Positions 21,530 to 35,000 are shown, counted from the stretch's first letter. The stretch: 64,000 nucleotides of DNA from Asterias amurensis (GCF_032118995.1 NC_092650.1:5704001-5768000); one strand, 5' to 3'. The notes: generated by a model not told the origin, from the letters alone. Numbers and translations: made by a program.

Positions 21530-22325
21530 CGGCTTGTTTGCTAGTTGGCGCGATAATGCTTGGGGACCTCTCACACGAAAACGGGACTTGAACCAAGTCT
21601 ACGTTTTCATAGATTTGCATCATCAATAATGCAGGTCCCTTTATTTGTTATGCAAAAATGTGTACACATGGGCAATATACTAAAAGGCAAGACTAGTTTG
21701 GTTAGCTCTTTTGAGGAGGAATTATTTCGACTATAATGGATCATGCATTATAGTAAAAATCAACCAAAATGGTTGAGAAATAATGTGGTTGTTAACAATC
21801 AAATTAAAATAGCAACAGCGTATTATTTTACTACACGCTTGGTTTCACAATGGTGGACTCAACAAAAAGCGGAAAATGTCAATGGGAATCCTCAACAAAC
21901 GAATGAAATATCTTGAAGCGTAACAAATAAATAATATTGATAAAATACACAGACCAAGTTCCATTTCCTTGAAAATAAAATAAAGGTTTTATTTTAGGAA
22001 CATAATATTAATTTTTAATCCATGTACCTACGTCACGATCTGTTTTTTGGTTTATCGACCCGTTTTCGCGTAGCTCTCGGACATTGTTTCGATCAGATAA
22101 TTTTACGTCAGAAACTTGTTTCCCTTCAATATTAGTTGCCAAACCACGTCAAGTGTGACTTAATGTCCTAAATATATTGGATTTATTAATAATTAGTCCT
22201 GTGGTTAATCCGTGTTGCTAGACAGACTACAGAACGCGCTTTAAAACACTGGGCCGATTTCACAAAGCAATAAAATTCATCGTAAGACAAATCTTCAGTA
22301 TCGCCATAGTGATCTCTGTTGTGAC
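21530..22325. other. Unassigned intergenic stretch
   Basis: AT-rich; no gene and no repeat shared with the rest of the window. Confidence 0.4.
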
Positions 22326-22327
22326 TG

Positions 22328-22662
22328 CAGTTATTGGCAATTACTCAAAATAGTTATTAGCATATAAAAACTTACTTGGAAACGAGCAAAGGAGAGCTGT
22401 TGATAATATAAAAAATTGTGAGAAACAGCTCCCTCTGAACATAGTTTGCGAAAAAGAGGCAATTTCTCACTCAAACAATATTTTAAAACGTCAGCTGAAA
22501 CCTTCATTTCTTCCTGAAAGCACACAAACTTGTATCTTTAGTATGTTTTTTTTTTTTCGTTTATGACTCTTCTCTTGCAACTTCGATTACCAGTTGATTC
22601 CAAGTGAGAAAAACTGGTCTTTGACAATGACCAAACGTGTCCATCCCCAGTACCTTTAAGAA
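22328..22662. mobile_element. Family A MITE
   Basis: TATTGGCAATTACTCAAAAT at the left, AATGACCAAACGTGTCCATC at the right, with ACAGCTCCCTCTGAACATAG and AAGTGAGAAAAACTGGTCTTT. Moderately diverged. Confidence 0.8.
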
Positions 22663-23035
22663 GCCTCTGTATTATTGTTTGATATTTCATTAAATGCAAT
22701 ATTTTGTAAACGAATAATAGGTTGCAGTGGGTTAAACCTAGACACGCAAACGTTGCTTGTAATTAAATTGCCTTAACTCGACACGATGGGGTGGTTTATA
22801 AATGTGGTTGTCATAGGAACCGCACCCTCTTTTATGAACTGAGAGAAGGCGTATACCTGCAATAATAATAAAACCTGAGCAAGAACTTCTCATATGGTTT
22901 TTCAGAAATCAATATCTCGGTCGTGGCGAGTTTGCGCGGCTGGCGATACTGTAGGAAATTTTGATATTACTTCCGTAACTCGTGCACTCAGTCAGGGGCT
23001 AAATATGAATGATCATAGCTCAAGCTTGGTTTACA

Positions 23036-23300
23036 TTACAACCATTGGACACTTTCGGTAAATAGTATTGTCCAAAAGGCACACGGGAACGGGAAAACGG
23101 GAAAACCCATCCTTGTATCCGCACGTTTCGCCGTGTCATGACATGTGTTTAAAGTAAATCCGTAATTCTCACTATCGAGAATTGATATTGTTTTAGTGTT
23201 TTCTCAAAAAGTAAAGCATTTCATGGACTAATATTTCAAGAGAAGTCTTTCACCACTACCTTCTGTAAACCCTGCAAAATATTTGTAAATCAGTGAACTT
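23036..23300. mobile_element. Family B MITE, shortened
   Basis: ACAACCATTGGACACTTTCG at the left; ATTCTCACTATCGAGAATTG and GAGAAGTCTTTCACCACTAC inside. The conserved TGTGAAAATTTAGGCTC block is missing, so it is a deletion copy placed head to tail with the next one. Confidence 0.85.
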
Positions 23301-23301
23301 T

Positions 23302-23665
23302 AAAGCCATTGGACACTTTCGGTAAACAGTATTGTCCAAAGGCCCACACTTCGTGTATCACAACTTATATAAAATAACAAACCTGTGAAAATTTAGGCTC
23401 AATCGGTCATCGGCGGAGTCGAGAGAAAATAACGGGAAAACCCACCCTTGTTTCCGCACTTTTCGTCGTGTCATGACATGTGTTTAAAATAAATCCGTAA
23501 CGAAAATTGATAATTGTTGTAATGTTTTCTCTAAAAGTAAAGCATTTCATGGAATAATAATATTTCAAGAGAAGTCTTTCACCATTATCTTCTGTAAACC
23601 CTTTAAATTATTTGTAAATCTGTGAACTTTTTTGTTCTCTTCCGAACTTGTGTATAATGGCTTTA
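23302..23665. mobile_element. Family B MITE
   Basis: AAAGCCATTGGACACTTTCG at the left and CCGAACTTGTGTATAATGGC at the right, with a full set of interior blocks. Tandem with the preceding copy. Confidence 0.88.
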
Positions 23666-23800
23666 AAGGCACTGCACACTTATGCTAATTTGTCATAGAC
23701 CAGTATTCTCACTTGGTGTATCCTCCCAAAACATGCAAAAAATAAATCAATCCGTGAAAATGAATCGGTTCCAAAAACCAAAGGTATGCTTTGCCTTTTA
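23666..23800. repeat. Family A fragment
   Basis: AAAGGCACTGCACACTTATG and CAGTATTCTCACTTGGTGTA are the left end only. It follows directly after the family B element. Confidence 0.65.
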
Positions 23801-24117
23801 AATAGGTATCACAAGTGTATAATGGTCATGTCAGTTCGTTGCGTCACACCATGCATTCTTTCAACATGGCGTCTTATAAAAATGTTCATTTTGTTATATT
23901 AATTTCCAACTGCAGAAACATGCAAGATCAATGTTATGAATCAACAATAAGACCTCAAGACCTTGGACTTATACCAACAGTGCACTGGAAATGGCAGTCA
24001 CCGAGCAGCAAATAGAACTTTTAGACACATCCATTCTAGGTCACATTCGTCACCGTTTCACAAAGAGCCACTTATAAATAATTACTTTATCGAGATTTAG
24101 ATCACTACTGTGCATGA

Positions 24118-24493
24118 TTTAAAGGCAGTGGACACTTTTGGTAATTACTCAAAATAATTATCAGCATAAAACCTCACTTGGTAACGAGTAATGGGGAAAG
24201 GTTGATAGTATAACATATTGTGAGAAACTGCTTTTTCTGAAGTGACGTAGTTTTTGAGAAAGAAGTAATTTTCAACGAATTTGATTTCGAGGCCTCAAGT
24301 TTAGAACTTAAGGTCTCGAAATCAACCACCTAAACGCACACAACTTCGTGTGACAAGGGTGTTTTTTCTTTCATTATTATCTCGCAACTTCGACGACCAA
24401 TTGAGCTCAAGGTTTGTTATTTCATGCATATGTTGAGATACACCAAGTGAGAAGACTGGTCTTTGATAATTACCAATAGTGCCCACTGTCTTT
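24118..24493. mobile_element. Family A MITE, well preserved
   Basis: AAAGGCAGTGGACACTTTTG at the left and CAATAGTGCCCACTGTCTTT at the right, with the central GATTTCGAGGCCTCAAGTTT palindrome. Confidence 0.9.
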
Positions 24494-24953
24494 AAACTTA
24501 ATCTGGTAAGCATATTATTTTTGTTATGCTTAGCTTGTTTTGGGGCTATATAAGCAGCTCCATTTTGGAGACTGATGAGTGATGCCATCATTATATCGCT
24601 TCAACAACCGGGAATAACGAACGGTCATTGTCAAGTCAATCAAGAAACTTATGTAGAAGCCAACTAATGGTGCATTTTTGTTAAAGTAACATGGCAACTG
24701 TCAAGATTGGTATGGTTAGATGAAGTAGCATAGTTATACCTGTACTGATAATGTTATGCATAAAAAAAACCATAATCATTTAAACATTTCGGACAAAAGC
24801 ACAAAACTTGTTCCACATCATATGGCGGCCATTTTGGATTTTCAAGTTGCAGCCATAGTAAGTCTTCGTGGTTCCTATTAAAAAATGTTGTCTGACTAAA
24901 GAATGGTCACATTGACTTTAAAAACCGGAATCCATGTTCTGCGAGATTGCCCA

Positions 24954-25214
24954 TTAAAGATGCTATGCCAGATTTTTGGCCGATTTAACCCCAAAATTTT
25001 GATTTAAAATTCAATAGGTATTTTGATGGGGGTCGAGAAAGTTACAAGATTTCATTTGAGCCATTGCTCGAAAAGGTCCGCCAATTATTAGTAGCAGTGA
25101 AATAAATTAGTGTTCAAAACTAGTTTTTGTCGGGATCAAGACCATATATCACGTGACCAACTCATGTGTTTTATAAGAAACGTGGGGCCAAACATCTGGC
25201 ATAGCATCTTTAAA
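24954..25214. mobile_element. Family G MITE, short form (unit 1)
   Basis: TTAAAGATGCTATGCCAGAT at the left and ATCTGGCATAGCATCTTTAA at the right are perfect terminal inverted repeats. This copy lacks about 117 internal bases present in the other two. Confidence 0.88.
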
Positions 25215-25503
25215 CATCGACCTTGGGTTTTGTTAGTCTATTATTAAGTTAATCAATATTAACGAAGTTGAACTGATAGGAAAGATAGACGTTTTTTGAT
25301 GGACCATTCCGATGAAGCTATTATTAATTGCGTTGCTAAATATCTTTGTATTTACAAAAAAATCAAACTGCGTGATTAGGTTTATATTAGGCAATGTTTT
25401 TATATTGTGTTCTAAGTCAACACAGTTATTAGTGTTTTCGTACGACGTCTTCTGCACTAATTGTTAGTTTATACTCGCTCTAAATGGGAGGGATCTAACA
25501 CTT

Positions 25504-25892
25504 AAAGGCAGTGGACACTATTGGTAATTACTAAAAAATAATTATTGGCATAAAACCTTTCTTGGTGACGAGTATGGGGAGAGGTTGATAATATAAAACA
25601 TTGTGAGAAACGGCTCCCTCTGAAGTGCCATAGTTTTCGAGAAAGAAGTAATTTTCCACGAATTTGATTTCGAGACCTCAGGTTTAGAATTTGAGGTCCC
25701 GAAATCAACCATCTAAACGCACACAACTTCGTGTGACAAGGGTGTTTTTTCTTTCTTCATTATCTCGGAACTTCGTTGACCGATTGCGCTCAAATTTGTA
25801 CAGGTTTGTTATTTTATGCATGTGTTGAGTTGAGATACACCAACTGTGAAGGTTAGTCTTTGACAATTACCAATAGTGTCCACTGCCTTTAA
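25504..25892. mobile_element. Family A MITE (unit 1)
   Basis: AAAGGCAGTGGACACTATTG to CAATAGTGTCCACTGCCTTT; near-perfect ends. Confidence 0.92.
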
Positions 25893-25985
25893 TAAAGGAT
25901 TGTAATAAGGGACCAATCATTTTCTCGATTCAACATTTTCAAAATGCTTAGTTAATGGATTGGTCCCTGATTATTACAACCCTTT
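25893..25985. mobile_element. Small palindromic element (unit 1)
   Basis: GGATTGTAATAAGGGACCAA pairs with TTGGTCCCTGATTATTACAACCC about 50 bases on. It is repeated in units 2 (about 27226) and 3 (about 28553). Confidence 0.75.
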
Positions 25986-26163
25986 TGATTAATCTTAACA
26001 TCCCTCTCATTATAGAGTGTGTAATACTCATGTTTACCATCCCCTGGTTACGGGGTTTGTTCCACTTTCAGAATAGAATAAACTACACTACAGTATAATC
26101 AATATTTTATCAAGACAATTGAAAGATTAATTTCCCCACATAACCTTGCACAGAGATTGCCCA

Positions 26164-26542
26164 TTAAAGATGCTATGCCAGATTTTTGGCCGATTTAACC
26201 CCAAAATTTTGATTTAAAATTCAATAGGTATTTTGATGGGGGTCGAGAAAGTTACAAGATTTCATTTGAGCCATTGCTCGAAAAGGTCCGCCAATTATTA
26301 GTAGCAGTGAAATAAATTAGTGTTCAAAACTAGTTTTTGTCGGGATCACGACCATATATCACGTGACCAACTCTTATGTGTTTTATAAGAAACGTTTTAA
26401 ATTTTTGTCAAGGGTCCTGACCATTAAAAGTAAAAGCTAAACTTTTTTTTCGTTAGAGCGGGTGATACTCTTTGAAATACCATTCACTCAAAAAATCTAT
26501 TTTGTAATGTTTGGGGCCAAAAATCTGGCATAGCATCTTTAA
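26164..26542. mobile_element. Family G MITE, full form (unit 2)
   Basis: Terminal inverted repeats TTAAAGATGCTATGCCAGAT / ATCTGGCATAGCATCTTTAA, about 380 bp apart. Confidence 0.92.
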
Positions 26543-26832
26543 ACATCAACCTTGGGTTTTGTTAGTCTATTATTAAGTTAATCAATATTAACGAAGTTGA
26601 ACTGATAGGAAAGATAGACGTTTTTTGATGGACCATTCCGATGAAGCTATTATTAATTGCGTTGCTAAATATCTTTGTATTTACAAAAAAATCAAACTGC
26701 GTGATTAGGTTTATATTAGGCAATGTTTTTATATTGTGTTCTAAGTCAACACAGTTATTAGTGTTTTCGTACGACGTCTTCTGCACTAATTGTTATTTTA
26801 TACTCGCTCTAAATGGGAGGGATCTAACACTT

Positions 26833-27218
26833 AAAGGCAGTGGACACTATTGGTAATTACTCAAAATAATTATTGGTATAAAACCTTTCTTGGTGACGAG
26901 TATGGGGACAGGTTGATAATATAAAACATTGTGAGAAACGGCTCCCTCTGAAGTGCCATAGTTTTCGAGAAAGAAGTAATTTTCCACGAATTTGATTTCG
27001 AGACCTCAGGTTTAGAATTTGAGGTCCCGAAATCAACCATCTAAACGCACACAACTTCGTGTGACAAGGGTGTTTTTTCTTTCTTCATTATCTCGGAACT
27101 TCGTTGACCGATTGCGCTCAAATTTGTACAGGTTTGTTATTTTATGCATGTGTTGAGTTGAGATACACCAACTGTGAAGGTTAGTCTTTGACAATTACCA
27201 ATAGTGTCCACTGCCTTT
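26833..27218. mobile_element. Family A MITE (unit 2)
   Basis: Same ends and interior as the copy at 25504, almost identical. Confidence 0.92.
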
Positions 27219-27489
27219 AATAAAGGATTGTAATAAGGGACCAATCATTTTCTCGATTCAACATTTTCAAAATGCTTAGTTAATGGATTGGTCCCTGATT
27301 ATTACAACCCTTTTGATTAATCTTAACATCCCTCTCATTATAGAGTGTGTAATACTCATGTTTACCATCCCCTGGTTACGGGGTTTGTTCCACTTTCAGA
27401 ATAGAATAAACTACACTACAGTATAATCAATATTTTATCAAGACAATTAAAAGATTAATTTCCCCACATAACCTTGCACAGAGATTGCC

Positions 27490-27868
27490 CATTAAAGATG
27501 CTATGCCAGATTTTTGGCCGATTTAACCCCAAAATTTTGATTTAAAATTCAATAGGTATTTTGATGGGGGTCGAGAAAGTTACAAGATTTCATTTGAGCC
27601 ATTGCTCGAAAAGGTCCGCCAATTATTAGTAGCAGTGAAATAAATTAGTGTTCAAAACTAGTTTTTGTCGGGATCACGACCATATATCACGTGACCAACT
27701 CTTATGTGTTTTATAAGAAACGTTTTAAATTTTTGTCAAGGGTCCTGACCATTAAAAGTAAAAGCTAAACTTTTTTTCGTTAGAGCGGGTGATACTCTTT
27801 GAAATACCATTCACTCAAAAAATCTATTTTGTAATGTTTGGGGCCAAAAATCTGGCATAGCATCTTTA
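27490..27868. mobile_element. Family G MITE, full form (unit 3)
   Basis: Same terminal inverted repeats and interior as unit 2, with one or two bases fewer in a T run. Confidence 0.92.
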
Positions 27869-28160
27869 AACATCAACCTTGGGTTTTGTTAGTCTATTAT
27901 TAAGTTAATCAATATTAACGAAGTTGAACTGATAGGAAAGACAGACGTTTTTTGATGGACCATTCCGATGAAGCTATTATTAATTGCGTTGCTAAATATC
28001 TTTGTATTTACAAAAAAATCAAACTGCGTGATTAGGTTTATATTAGGAAATGTTTTTATATTGTGTTCTAAGTCAACACAGTTATTAGTGTTTTCGTACG
28101 ACGTCTTCTGCACTAATTGTTAGTTTATACTCGCTCTAAATGGGAGGGATCTAACACTTA

Positions 28161-28545
28161 AAGGCAGTGGACACTATTGGTAATTACTAAAAAATAATTA
28201 TTGGCATAAAACCTTTCTTGGTGACGAGTATGGGGAGAGGTTGATAATATAAAACATTGTGAGAAACGGCTCCCTCTGAAGTGCCATAGTTTTCGAGAAA
28301 GAAGTAATTTTCCACGAATTTGATTTCGAGACCTCAGGTTTAGAATTTGAGGTCCCGAAATCAACCATCTAAACGCACACAACTTCGTGTGACAAGGGTG
28401 TTTTTTCTTTCTTCATTATCTCGGAACTTCGTTGACCGATTGCGCTCAAATTTGTACAGGTTTGTTATTTTATGCATGTGTTGAGTTGAGATACACCAAC
28501 TGTGAAGGTTAGTCTTTGACAATTACCAATAGTGTCCACTGCCTT
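28161..28545. mobile_element. Family A MITE (unit 3)
   Basis: Same as units 1 and 2; shares the TTACTAAAAAATAATTATTGG variant with unit 1 rather than unit 2. Confidence 0.92.
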
Positions 28546-29123
28546 TAATAAAGGATTGTAATAAGGGGCCAATCATTTTCTCGATTCAACATTTTCAAAA
28601 TGCTTAGGTAATGGATTGGTCCCTTATTATTACAACCCTTTTGATTAATCTTAACATCCCTCTCATTATAGAGTGTGTAATACTCATGTTTACCCTCCCC
28701 ATGGTTACGGGGTTTGTGTCACTTTCAGAATAGAATAAACTACACTACAGTATAATCAATATTTTATCAAGACAATTGAAAGATTAATTTCCCCACATAA
28801 CCTTGCACAGAAGAAATTACTTCCTGGCAAATGCTCACGTGTTGGCCTATGTCTCAATTCTCACGGTATTAAACAATGGAGGTTGCTTGTTGGCTTTTGT
28901 TCCCCTGTGCATCACAATTAAACAGGCTGAGCGTGTTTCCCCGCTAAATTAGTTAATTTTAAAGGCGGTTGTTGCTAGGCCTACACCTATATTTATATAG
29001 ACTTGCAAAACATTATGCACTAGTTTTAGTTGTTTGCAATGCCTGGCGCATAACCATCTAGCTATGGATTTTGTTTTGTTGTATTCTTAATTAATTCAGA
29101 TTTTGGGGGTTGAACAAAGAATT

Positions 29124-29195
29124 GACTAGAGTGGGATTCGAACCAACGACCTCCGGATTAACGTGCCGGCGCTCTACCAACTGAGCTATCTAGCC
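29124..29195 (-). tRNA. tRNA-Asn(GUU)-like sequence, probably a tRNA-derived repeat head
   Basis: Folds as a 72-nt cloverleaf on the minus strand: acceptor GGCTAGA/TCTAGTC (7 bp with one G-U), D stem GCTC/GAGC, anticodon arm CCGGC-ACGTTAA-TCCGG, T arm GTTGG-TTCGAAT-CCCAC. The anticodon is GUU, but position 33 is C instead of the universal U and the last anticodon-stem pair is a mismatch. The flank just beyond the 5' end (CCGCCAACATAG on the minus strand) is repeated beside the decayed copy at 40360-40450, so this is likely the head of a mobile repeat and not a working tRNA gene. Confidence 0.55.
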
Positions 29196-29370
29196 CTATG
29201 TTGGCGGGGTTCCTTAATTAATTCTGAAAGGATTTTGTTTATCCATACTTTATAACAACACGTCCCTGACGTCTATGCACCGTACAAACATGACAAAATA
29301 CCATCTGAACTACTGAAACTACGTTATCTAGGCACCATCTTTGCTCCGTACACTTTAGGGCCTACGTATG

Positions 29371-30000
29371 CATCCAGGTCATGGCTGGATTTTTTTCTCT
29401 TTCAGAGGGCAAGGCCACTTTCATTTTGTGAAGGGCACTTCCTTTGGAAAACCTAAAAGTGATTGGGAATGTTTTGAGGGGCACGAAGGCCAAGACCAAG
29501 GAAACAGTGGCCATTGACTCTACTGTGGCCACGGAATTGCCCATTATGCATCCATGTCATGGCTGGATTTTTTCTCTTTGAAAGGGCAAGGCCACTTTCA
29601 TTTCAATATAAAAGTCTATGGGAATGTTTTGAGGGGCACCAAGGCCAAGACCAAAGAAACGGAGGCCATTGACTCTAGTGGCCACGAGGTTGTCCATTAT
29701 GAATCCATGTCATGGCTGGATATTTTCTCTTTCGGAGGGCAAGGCCACTTTCATTTTGTGAAGGGCACTTCCTTTTGAAAACCTAAAAGTCTATGGGAAT
29801 GTTTTGAGGGGCACGAAGGCCATGACCAACGAAACGGAGGCAATTGACTCTACTGTGGCCGCGGAGTTGCTCATTACGCATCCATGTCATGGCTGGATTT
29901 GTTCTCTTTCAGAGGGCAAAGCCACTTTCATTTTGTGAAGGGCACTTCCTTTGGAAAACCTAAAAGTCTATGGGCATGTTTTGAAGGGACACCAAGGCCA
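29371..30000. repeat. Tandem repeat, four units of about 155-180 bp
   Basis: Each unit begins CATCCATGTCATGGCTGGAT (29371, 29549, 29704, 29879) and carries AGGGCAAGGCCACTTTCATT, ATGGGAATGTTTTGAGGGGC and AGGCCAAGACCAA. Diverged fragments of the same repeat occur at 38085-38220, 46590-46624, 55485-55640 and 57535-57600. Confidence 0.88.
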
Positions 30001-32048
30001 ATAGCAGGGCATCAGAACCCTGCACTATGCTTCATACAACATATTAGTTTATGCTTCAAACTCTCACAACATTTAGATGACAAATGAGAGAGCCGTTATG
30101 GATTCATACTAAATTTGAGATGGACAATCAAAACAAATCAGCACAAGTGGATAAACTCGCAATGTTTCAAATCAAAAGATACTAAATTTATTTATTTATC
30201 AGAACCACAAAGGCCTTTCCCTTTATAGTATGTTAATCTATAGCTACAAAAAAATGATCAGACAAAATTTCATGGCGAGTATGAACAAATTATCACATAA
30301 TTTTTATAACCTGAACGAAAGAATTATAAAAAGCACCATCAAGGTAGGATATCAACATTTACATGTTAATAAAAAAAAACATGATTGTTTCATAATTTTT
30401 TGTTGTAAGAAAACTAACTTCATAAAAAAATATCGTTAGAACACAATTTGTCTCACCTGATGAAAAAATCAGATGATAAAGTTTGGTGTTTTAATAACTT
30501 TGGCATAATTTTGTAGGAATCTTATATGAAAAACCTTTTAGCACAACACTACCTCAGTGTAATTGGTAATTGCATGGGACCCACCCGAGGTTTCTCACAC
30601 TAATAGATATTTAATAAAATCATCATTTTTTAAATTGACTGAAAACCAGTTGAAGGAGGGAACCTATAAAAAATAGTTATGAAGTTAATTGATTAGTTGA
30701 TGTAAATTTTAATATTTGAGTGAGAAACTACCTCTTTCTCAAAAAATACATTAGCTGTTTCTCACAATGTTTTATGCTATCACTAGCTCCCTATTGATCG
30801 TTTTTATGCCGACATTTTGAGTTATAACCAGTAGTGTCTAGTACCTTTAACAGAGGTGGATATTAATCAATTAAACACATTTGTTTTATATAAAATTTTA
30901 TTTTTACATGTTTTTATATAAAGTTGCATGATCCATCACATGAAGAAGCATTTCATAATAGAGTCATGAAATTTCATCACTTCTATGGAGAGTATAAATT
31001 ATCAATAATAAAAAAAAAATCAGAAAACCAAAACAAAAACCTGATTCATCAATGCCCCTGAAGAATGTATTATCTTTTTACAAATAAAATTTGCTTTATT
31101 TACTTATTTTTACCCGAAACGGTCTTTGAAAGAGTTTCACATTACAAATAATTTTTCTTTAGAAAAAAAAAAACAATAGAGAAATTTTGGATAGGACTGT
31201 ACAGCAACAACAGTAAACGAGAAGTAATTATACCTCCCCCACCAAAATGTATTAAAAAGAGGTGGTTAAACAGCACCGTTCCATACATATCTGGTTTTAT
31301 TTTACTCAGTTAAATTATTTTAATAATTATTATCTTATAAGTAAAGCTGCACTTTTGCACCCTGCCAAAAACAAACAATTGTAAGGTTACCACAATTACT
31401 TTAGCACATTTGAAAATCTTTGGAATGATTTCATACTATAGGACGGCTGATAAATGAATACTGCATTTAGGAAATACTTCCCTTTACATGTTTTTTCTTT
31501 CGGTCTTCCTTTCTCCTCAAAACACGTTCAAACTTCTCCCATTTTTTTTACAGCGCTATAGAGCAAGTAAAAAGAGGTTGACCGCAATTGGTGATGTTTT
31601 CAAAACAAACAAATTACACTCAAGAGTTCAGTAAAGCATCTATTTAACAAGCTCTCTCTCCTGCTTATTAGAGAGAAAAAAATATATATAAATTAAACAT
31701 TCCTTAGAGGAGTTATGTCTATTTCAATCAAGGTACTCATTTTGTATGCTGTCCACAGAATACTTGACAAAACCCTTTCCTTTTTTTCTCAGATGTTAAG
31801 ATTCAGTCAAGCATTACCAATCCATGGACAGCTACAAACATGAGTGCTTTCAGTGAAACACCCAACTTCTCTTAGAAATGATCGATTTCTTAGAAATGAT
31901 CGATTTGTTTCATTATTTTTTTTTACAGACAAGCACAAAATAATGCTTGTTTAATATGTGCTTCACTTGGGTTTTGAGTGTCAGTTTTTTTTGTTTTTAA
32001 ATCATAAATCTTTGTCAACTTCATTTTGACTCACCCTGTATGACTGGT
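30001..32048. other. AT-rich region downstream of DHRS1
   Basis: Probably includes the DHRS1 3' UTR next to 32049. Contains a family A fragment at 30705-30852; otherwise no gene, no shared repeat. Confidence 0.45.
30705..30852. repeat. Family A fragment
   Basis: TGAGTGAGAAACTACCTCTT and TTCTCACAATGTTTTATGCT, then AACCAGTAGTGTCTAGTACC: right half of the element. Confidence 0.65.
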
Positions 32049-35000
32049 CTAAAACTTGCTAGCAGAAATTGACCACAGCCAAAAAGGTATCTTCAGGAAA
32101 CCTGGTGTCATGGCAGCCAGCCATGGGTGCCCCGACATTTTCAAAAGTGACTTGATTTGTCGGAAGTTTAACGGATTAGAGCCATCAATGTCGGTGAAGC
32201 CGTATTCCTCGCCCAGCTCAGCAGTCAAGAGAATACGCCCAGATTTCTTCATGATGTTTTGGTCTGAATAAAAAGTAAGCAGAGATAAGTGTTCCAAGAC
32301 ATTAATAACAATAATAATACACAGTTTTTATTATGCACTTTTCACACCCGAAGGGTGTCTCAAAGCGTTTCTGACATTATTACTCCTGGTCACTGGGCCA
32401 TTTAATTCATTCCTTAAACCATCTCAGCTCCCTGGTGAGTATACAGCCTGTGCATCAAATATAAGCTACTAAGATAAATCAATCACAAGAACCATCTCTG
32501 CCCTCACAGGTACCCATTTACCCCTGGGTGGAGAGAATCAATTATAGTTAAGTGTCTTGCTCAGGGACATAAGTGTCACGACCATGACTCGATTCCACAC
32601 TCTGCAGAACGGAAACACCAGAGTTCTAGTTCGGGGCTCTTGTCCACTCGGCCATTACACCCAACAGACACCCCCATTGAGATACAAAAGATGAGGTCAA
32701 GTTGCTGCTGAGCGCATCTCGCTCGTCAGAGCAATATTCATCCAAGTAGACTGGTGCTGTTAAAAAATCTTTCATAAAATTAATAAAAAATTAACAAAAT
32801 CTATAACAGTCTCTAGCTATATAGTTAACTTACCCTGAGCAAGACAGGCAACCGCTTTACCAGGATACTCAACCGATTCCCCAAATTGGAAGACGTCCAA
32901 CTGAAAGATAAAAAACAAAATTCTCCATAAGAATTTGTTGAATTAAAACCACAGGGAATTAACCCTAACTCTTGGGGCATTTTGGGCTCTCTAAATCCCA
33001 GTTCATACTTCCTGCGAATGCAATATGAATTTTACGTCACCCATTTGCGACAAATAATTTGCATCAGCTGACTTGTGCTCAACTCGTGCGAAACATTCGC
33101 TGAGAAGAGAAAACATGAGATGTCAAAATACGCTTCGCGTTCGCAGAAAGTATGAACCACGCTTTAAGGCCCGGTCCCACTGCAGCGATAACGATAACGA
33201 TAATGACGCAAAGAGAACGCATTCCATTGGTTGAAGAGCGTGTGCGTATTCTGCGTGGAGCAATTCGACCAATAGAATGCGTTTTCTTTGCGTCGTGATC
33301 GTTATCGTTTTCGTTATCGCTGCAGAGGGACCAGGCCTTAACACTACACCATTTGTTGAGTATGGTAATGGTAAACAAATTTGGGTGGATGCTTCACAAA
33401 CAATTGGAAATCATGCACGTACAAATCATTAGGTGAGGTTATGTGTGAATCTCTTTTGAGCTGTGTTTATTCTGAAAGAACTGGTCGATAATCAGACCAT
33501 CAGTGGTTGAATTGTTATTCATAAATACCTCAGACAGTTTCGCTATTCCTATTGGTGGAGAGCGCATCACGTGGGGGTGATTAAACCATTGATAATGACC
33601 ACTGTTTATAACTGATTTTGAGCGGAGACGCAGCGCTAGTCTTGATGCAAGACGTTTCTTGTTTACGGGCGATGCAAGCGCTGTCGGTGCTGTCGGTGAG
33701 TTGGCCGCGCTGTGTGTGAAAGGAAAACCAGCGAATATGCACCAAGACTATACGCGCATGCGCACGAATGGAACCGGAAAACACACACGTACGTACGTCG
33801 TACATGTGCATGTAACGTGCATACTGAACATACCATGGAGGTGGAAACATACAGAGCTCAAACACTCGGAAGGAAACCGATAAGTTTTACAAAGTTTCTT
33901 ACTTTAGTACGCCTTTTAACCAAAAAGGTATTTATGAATGGGAATCAAAGTGTGTTGAATTGGTTTTCAACTAGTGGTTTAAACCCGCCGAGGCCTGGTT
34001 CTTGATAATTTACCTCGACTTAATCTCGGGATTAAACCACTAGTTGAAAACCTCTTCACCACACATTGATTCCCTTATTAACAATGTCTCATTCAATCAG
34101 TATGCTCTGATCGTCTTCTGAAGACAATCAGAGCATACTAATCGAAACGTTACGTTGTCAACCATCGGCTCTTTTCTGAACCAGAACTTCTCAAAAGAGA
34201 TTATCACAAGGTGCTCCCACAAACCTAGACTTGTTGACAAGTCGTTAAATGTCTGCCGTGGTGATAGCGTTCCGACTCTTTCCCGTGATTCCAGCGGTAT
34301 TCTTGCGAGACTGCTGACCCAGCGAGACCACTGCTCTCACGACTACGATCCCATTTAACAGAGTAGAATTTGGGCAAACAGCAGTTCGCGCAAGAGCAGT
34401 GATCTTTCAAGAGCATCGCCACAACTTGACTATCTCACCGCGTGAGACCATAAACGACTTGTCCACACGTCTACCACAAACTTCACCTATACTCGCACCA
34501 AGCATAGTTTCAAATCCTACTTACAAATCCGTCTGGGAAGTTGTCGGCCTTGTCCGACAATATTGTCTCCTCAAAGATTTCTGTTTTGACTGCACCAGGC
34601 CACAATGAGATGAAAGCCACATTGCTTTTCTTCAATTCAAAAGCACAATCAGCTGCCATACGATCACACTACAGGAAAGACAAAGGAATTGGGATTGAAA
34701 GAAGATGACATTGTTGAATAGACCCACACCCTGTCACAGGGGGTATAGAAATATTCTCAGTCGTTTAATGCCAACGAAACCTATTGTTTGAAGCTCTGCA
34801 TGGTGTGGCTCTGAAAAGAGCCGGTGTGATCTCGACGTTTCGAACAGTCTACTCTGCTCGTCTTCAGTAGATACCAGAGATAAACACCGGTCCGAGCAGC
34901 CATCTTGGCCCAGGACATACTTTTTCCTTTTTTACTTTCACTGGTTGATCAGGTCTTGATCCTACGTTGGTTAAAAAGTATTTCACAATTAGCGAGGCAA

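Larger units (their letters stand above)
24945..28806. repeat. Three tandem copies of a 1.2-1.33 kb unit
   Basis: The units start at AGATTGCCCATTAAAGATGC: 24945-26153, 26154-27479 and 27480-28806. Units 2 and 3 are about 1326 bp; unit 1 is about 117 bp shorter. Each unit holds, in order, a family G inverted-repeat element, a unique segment, a full family A MITE and a small GGATTGTAATAAGGGACCAA palindrome. The copies differ by only a few bases over hundreds, so the expansion is recent or the copies are being homogenised. The 74-codon minus-strand frame repeated in each unit is a by-product of the copying. Confidence 0.93.

Noticed and set aside
25233-28113. The same 74-codon minus-strand frame three times (25457-25233, 26786-26562, 28113-27889)
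   Set aside because: It is carried by the recent tandem units; the identity reflects copying of DNA, there is no start context or family pattern, and changes between copies are not biased to silent sites.
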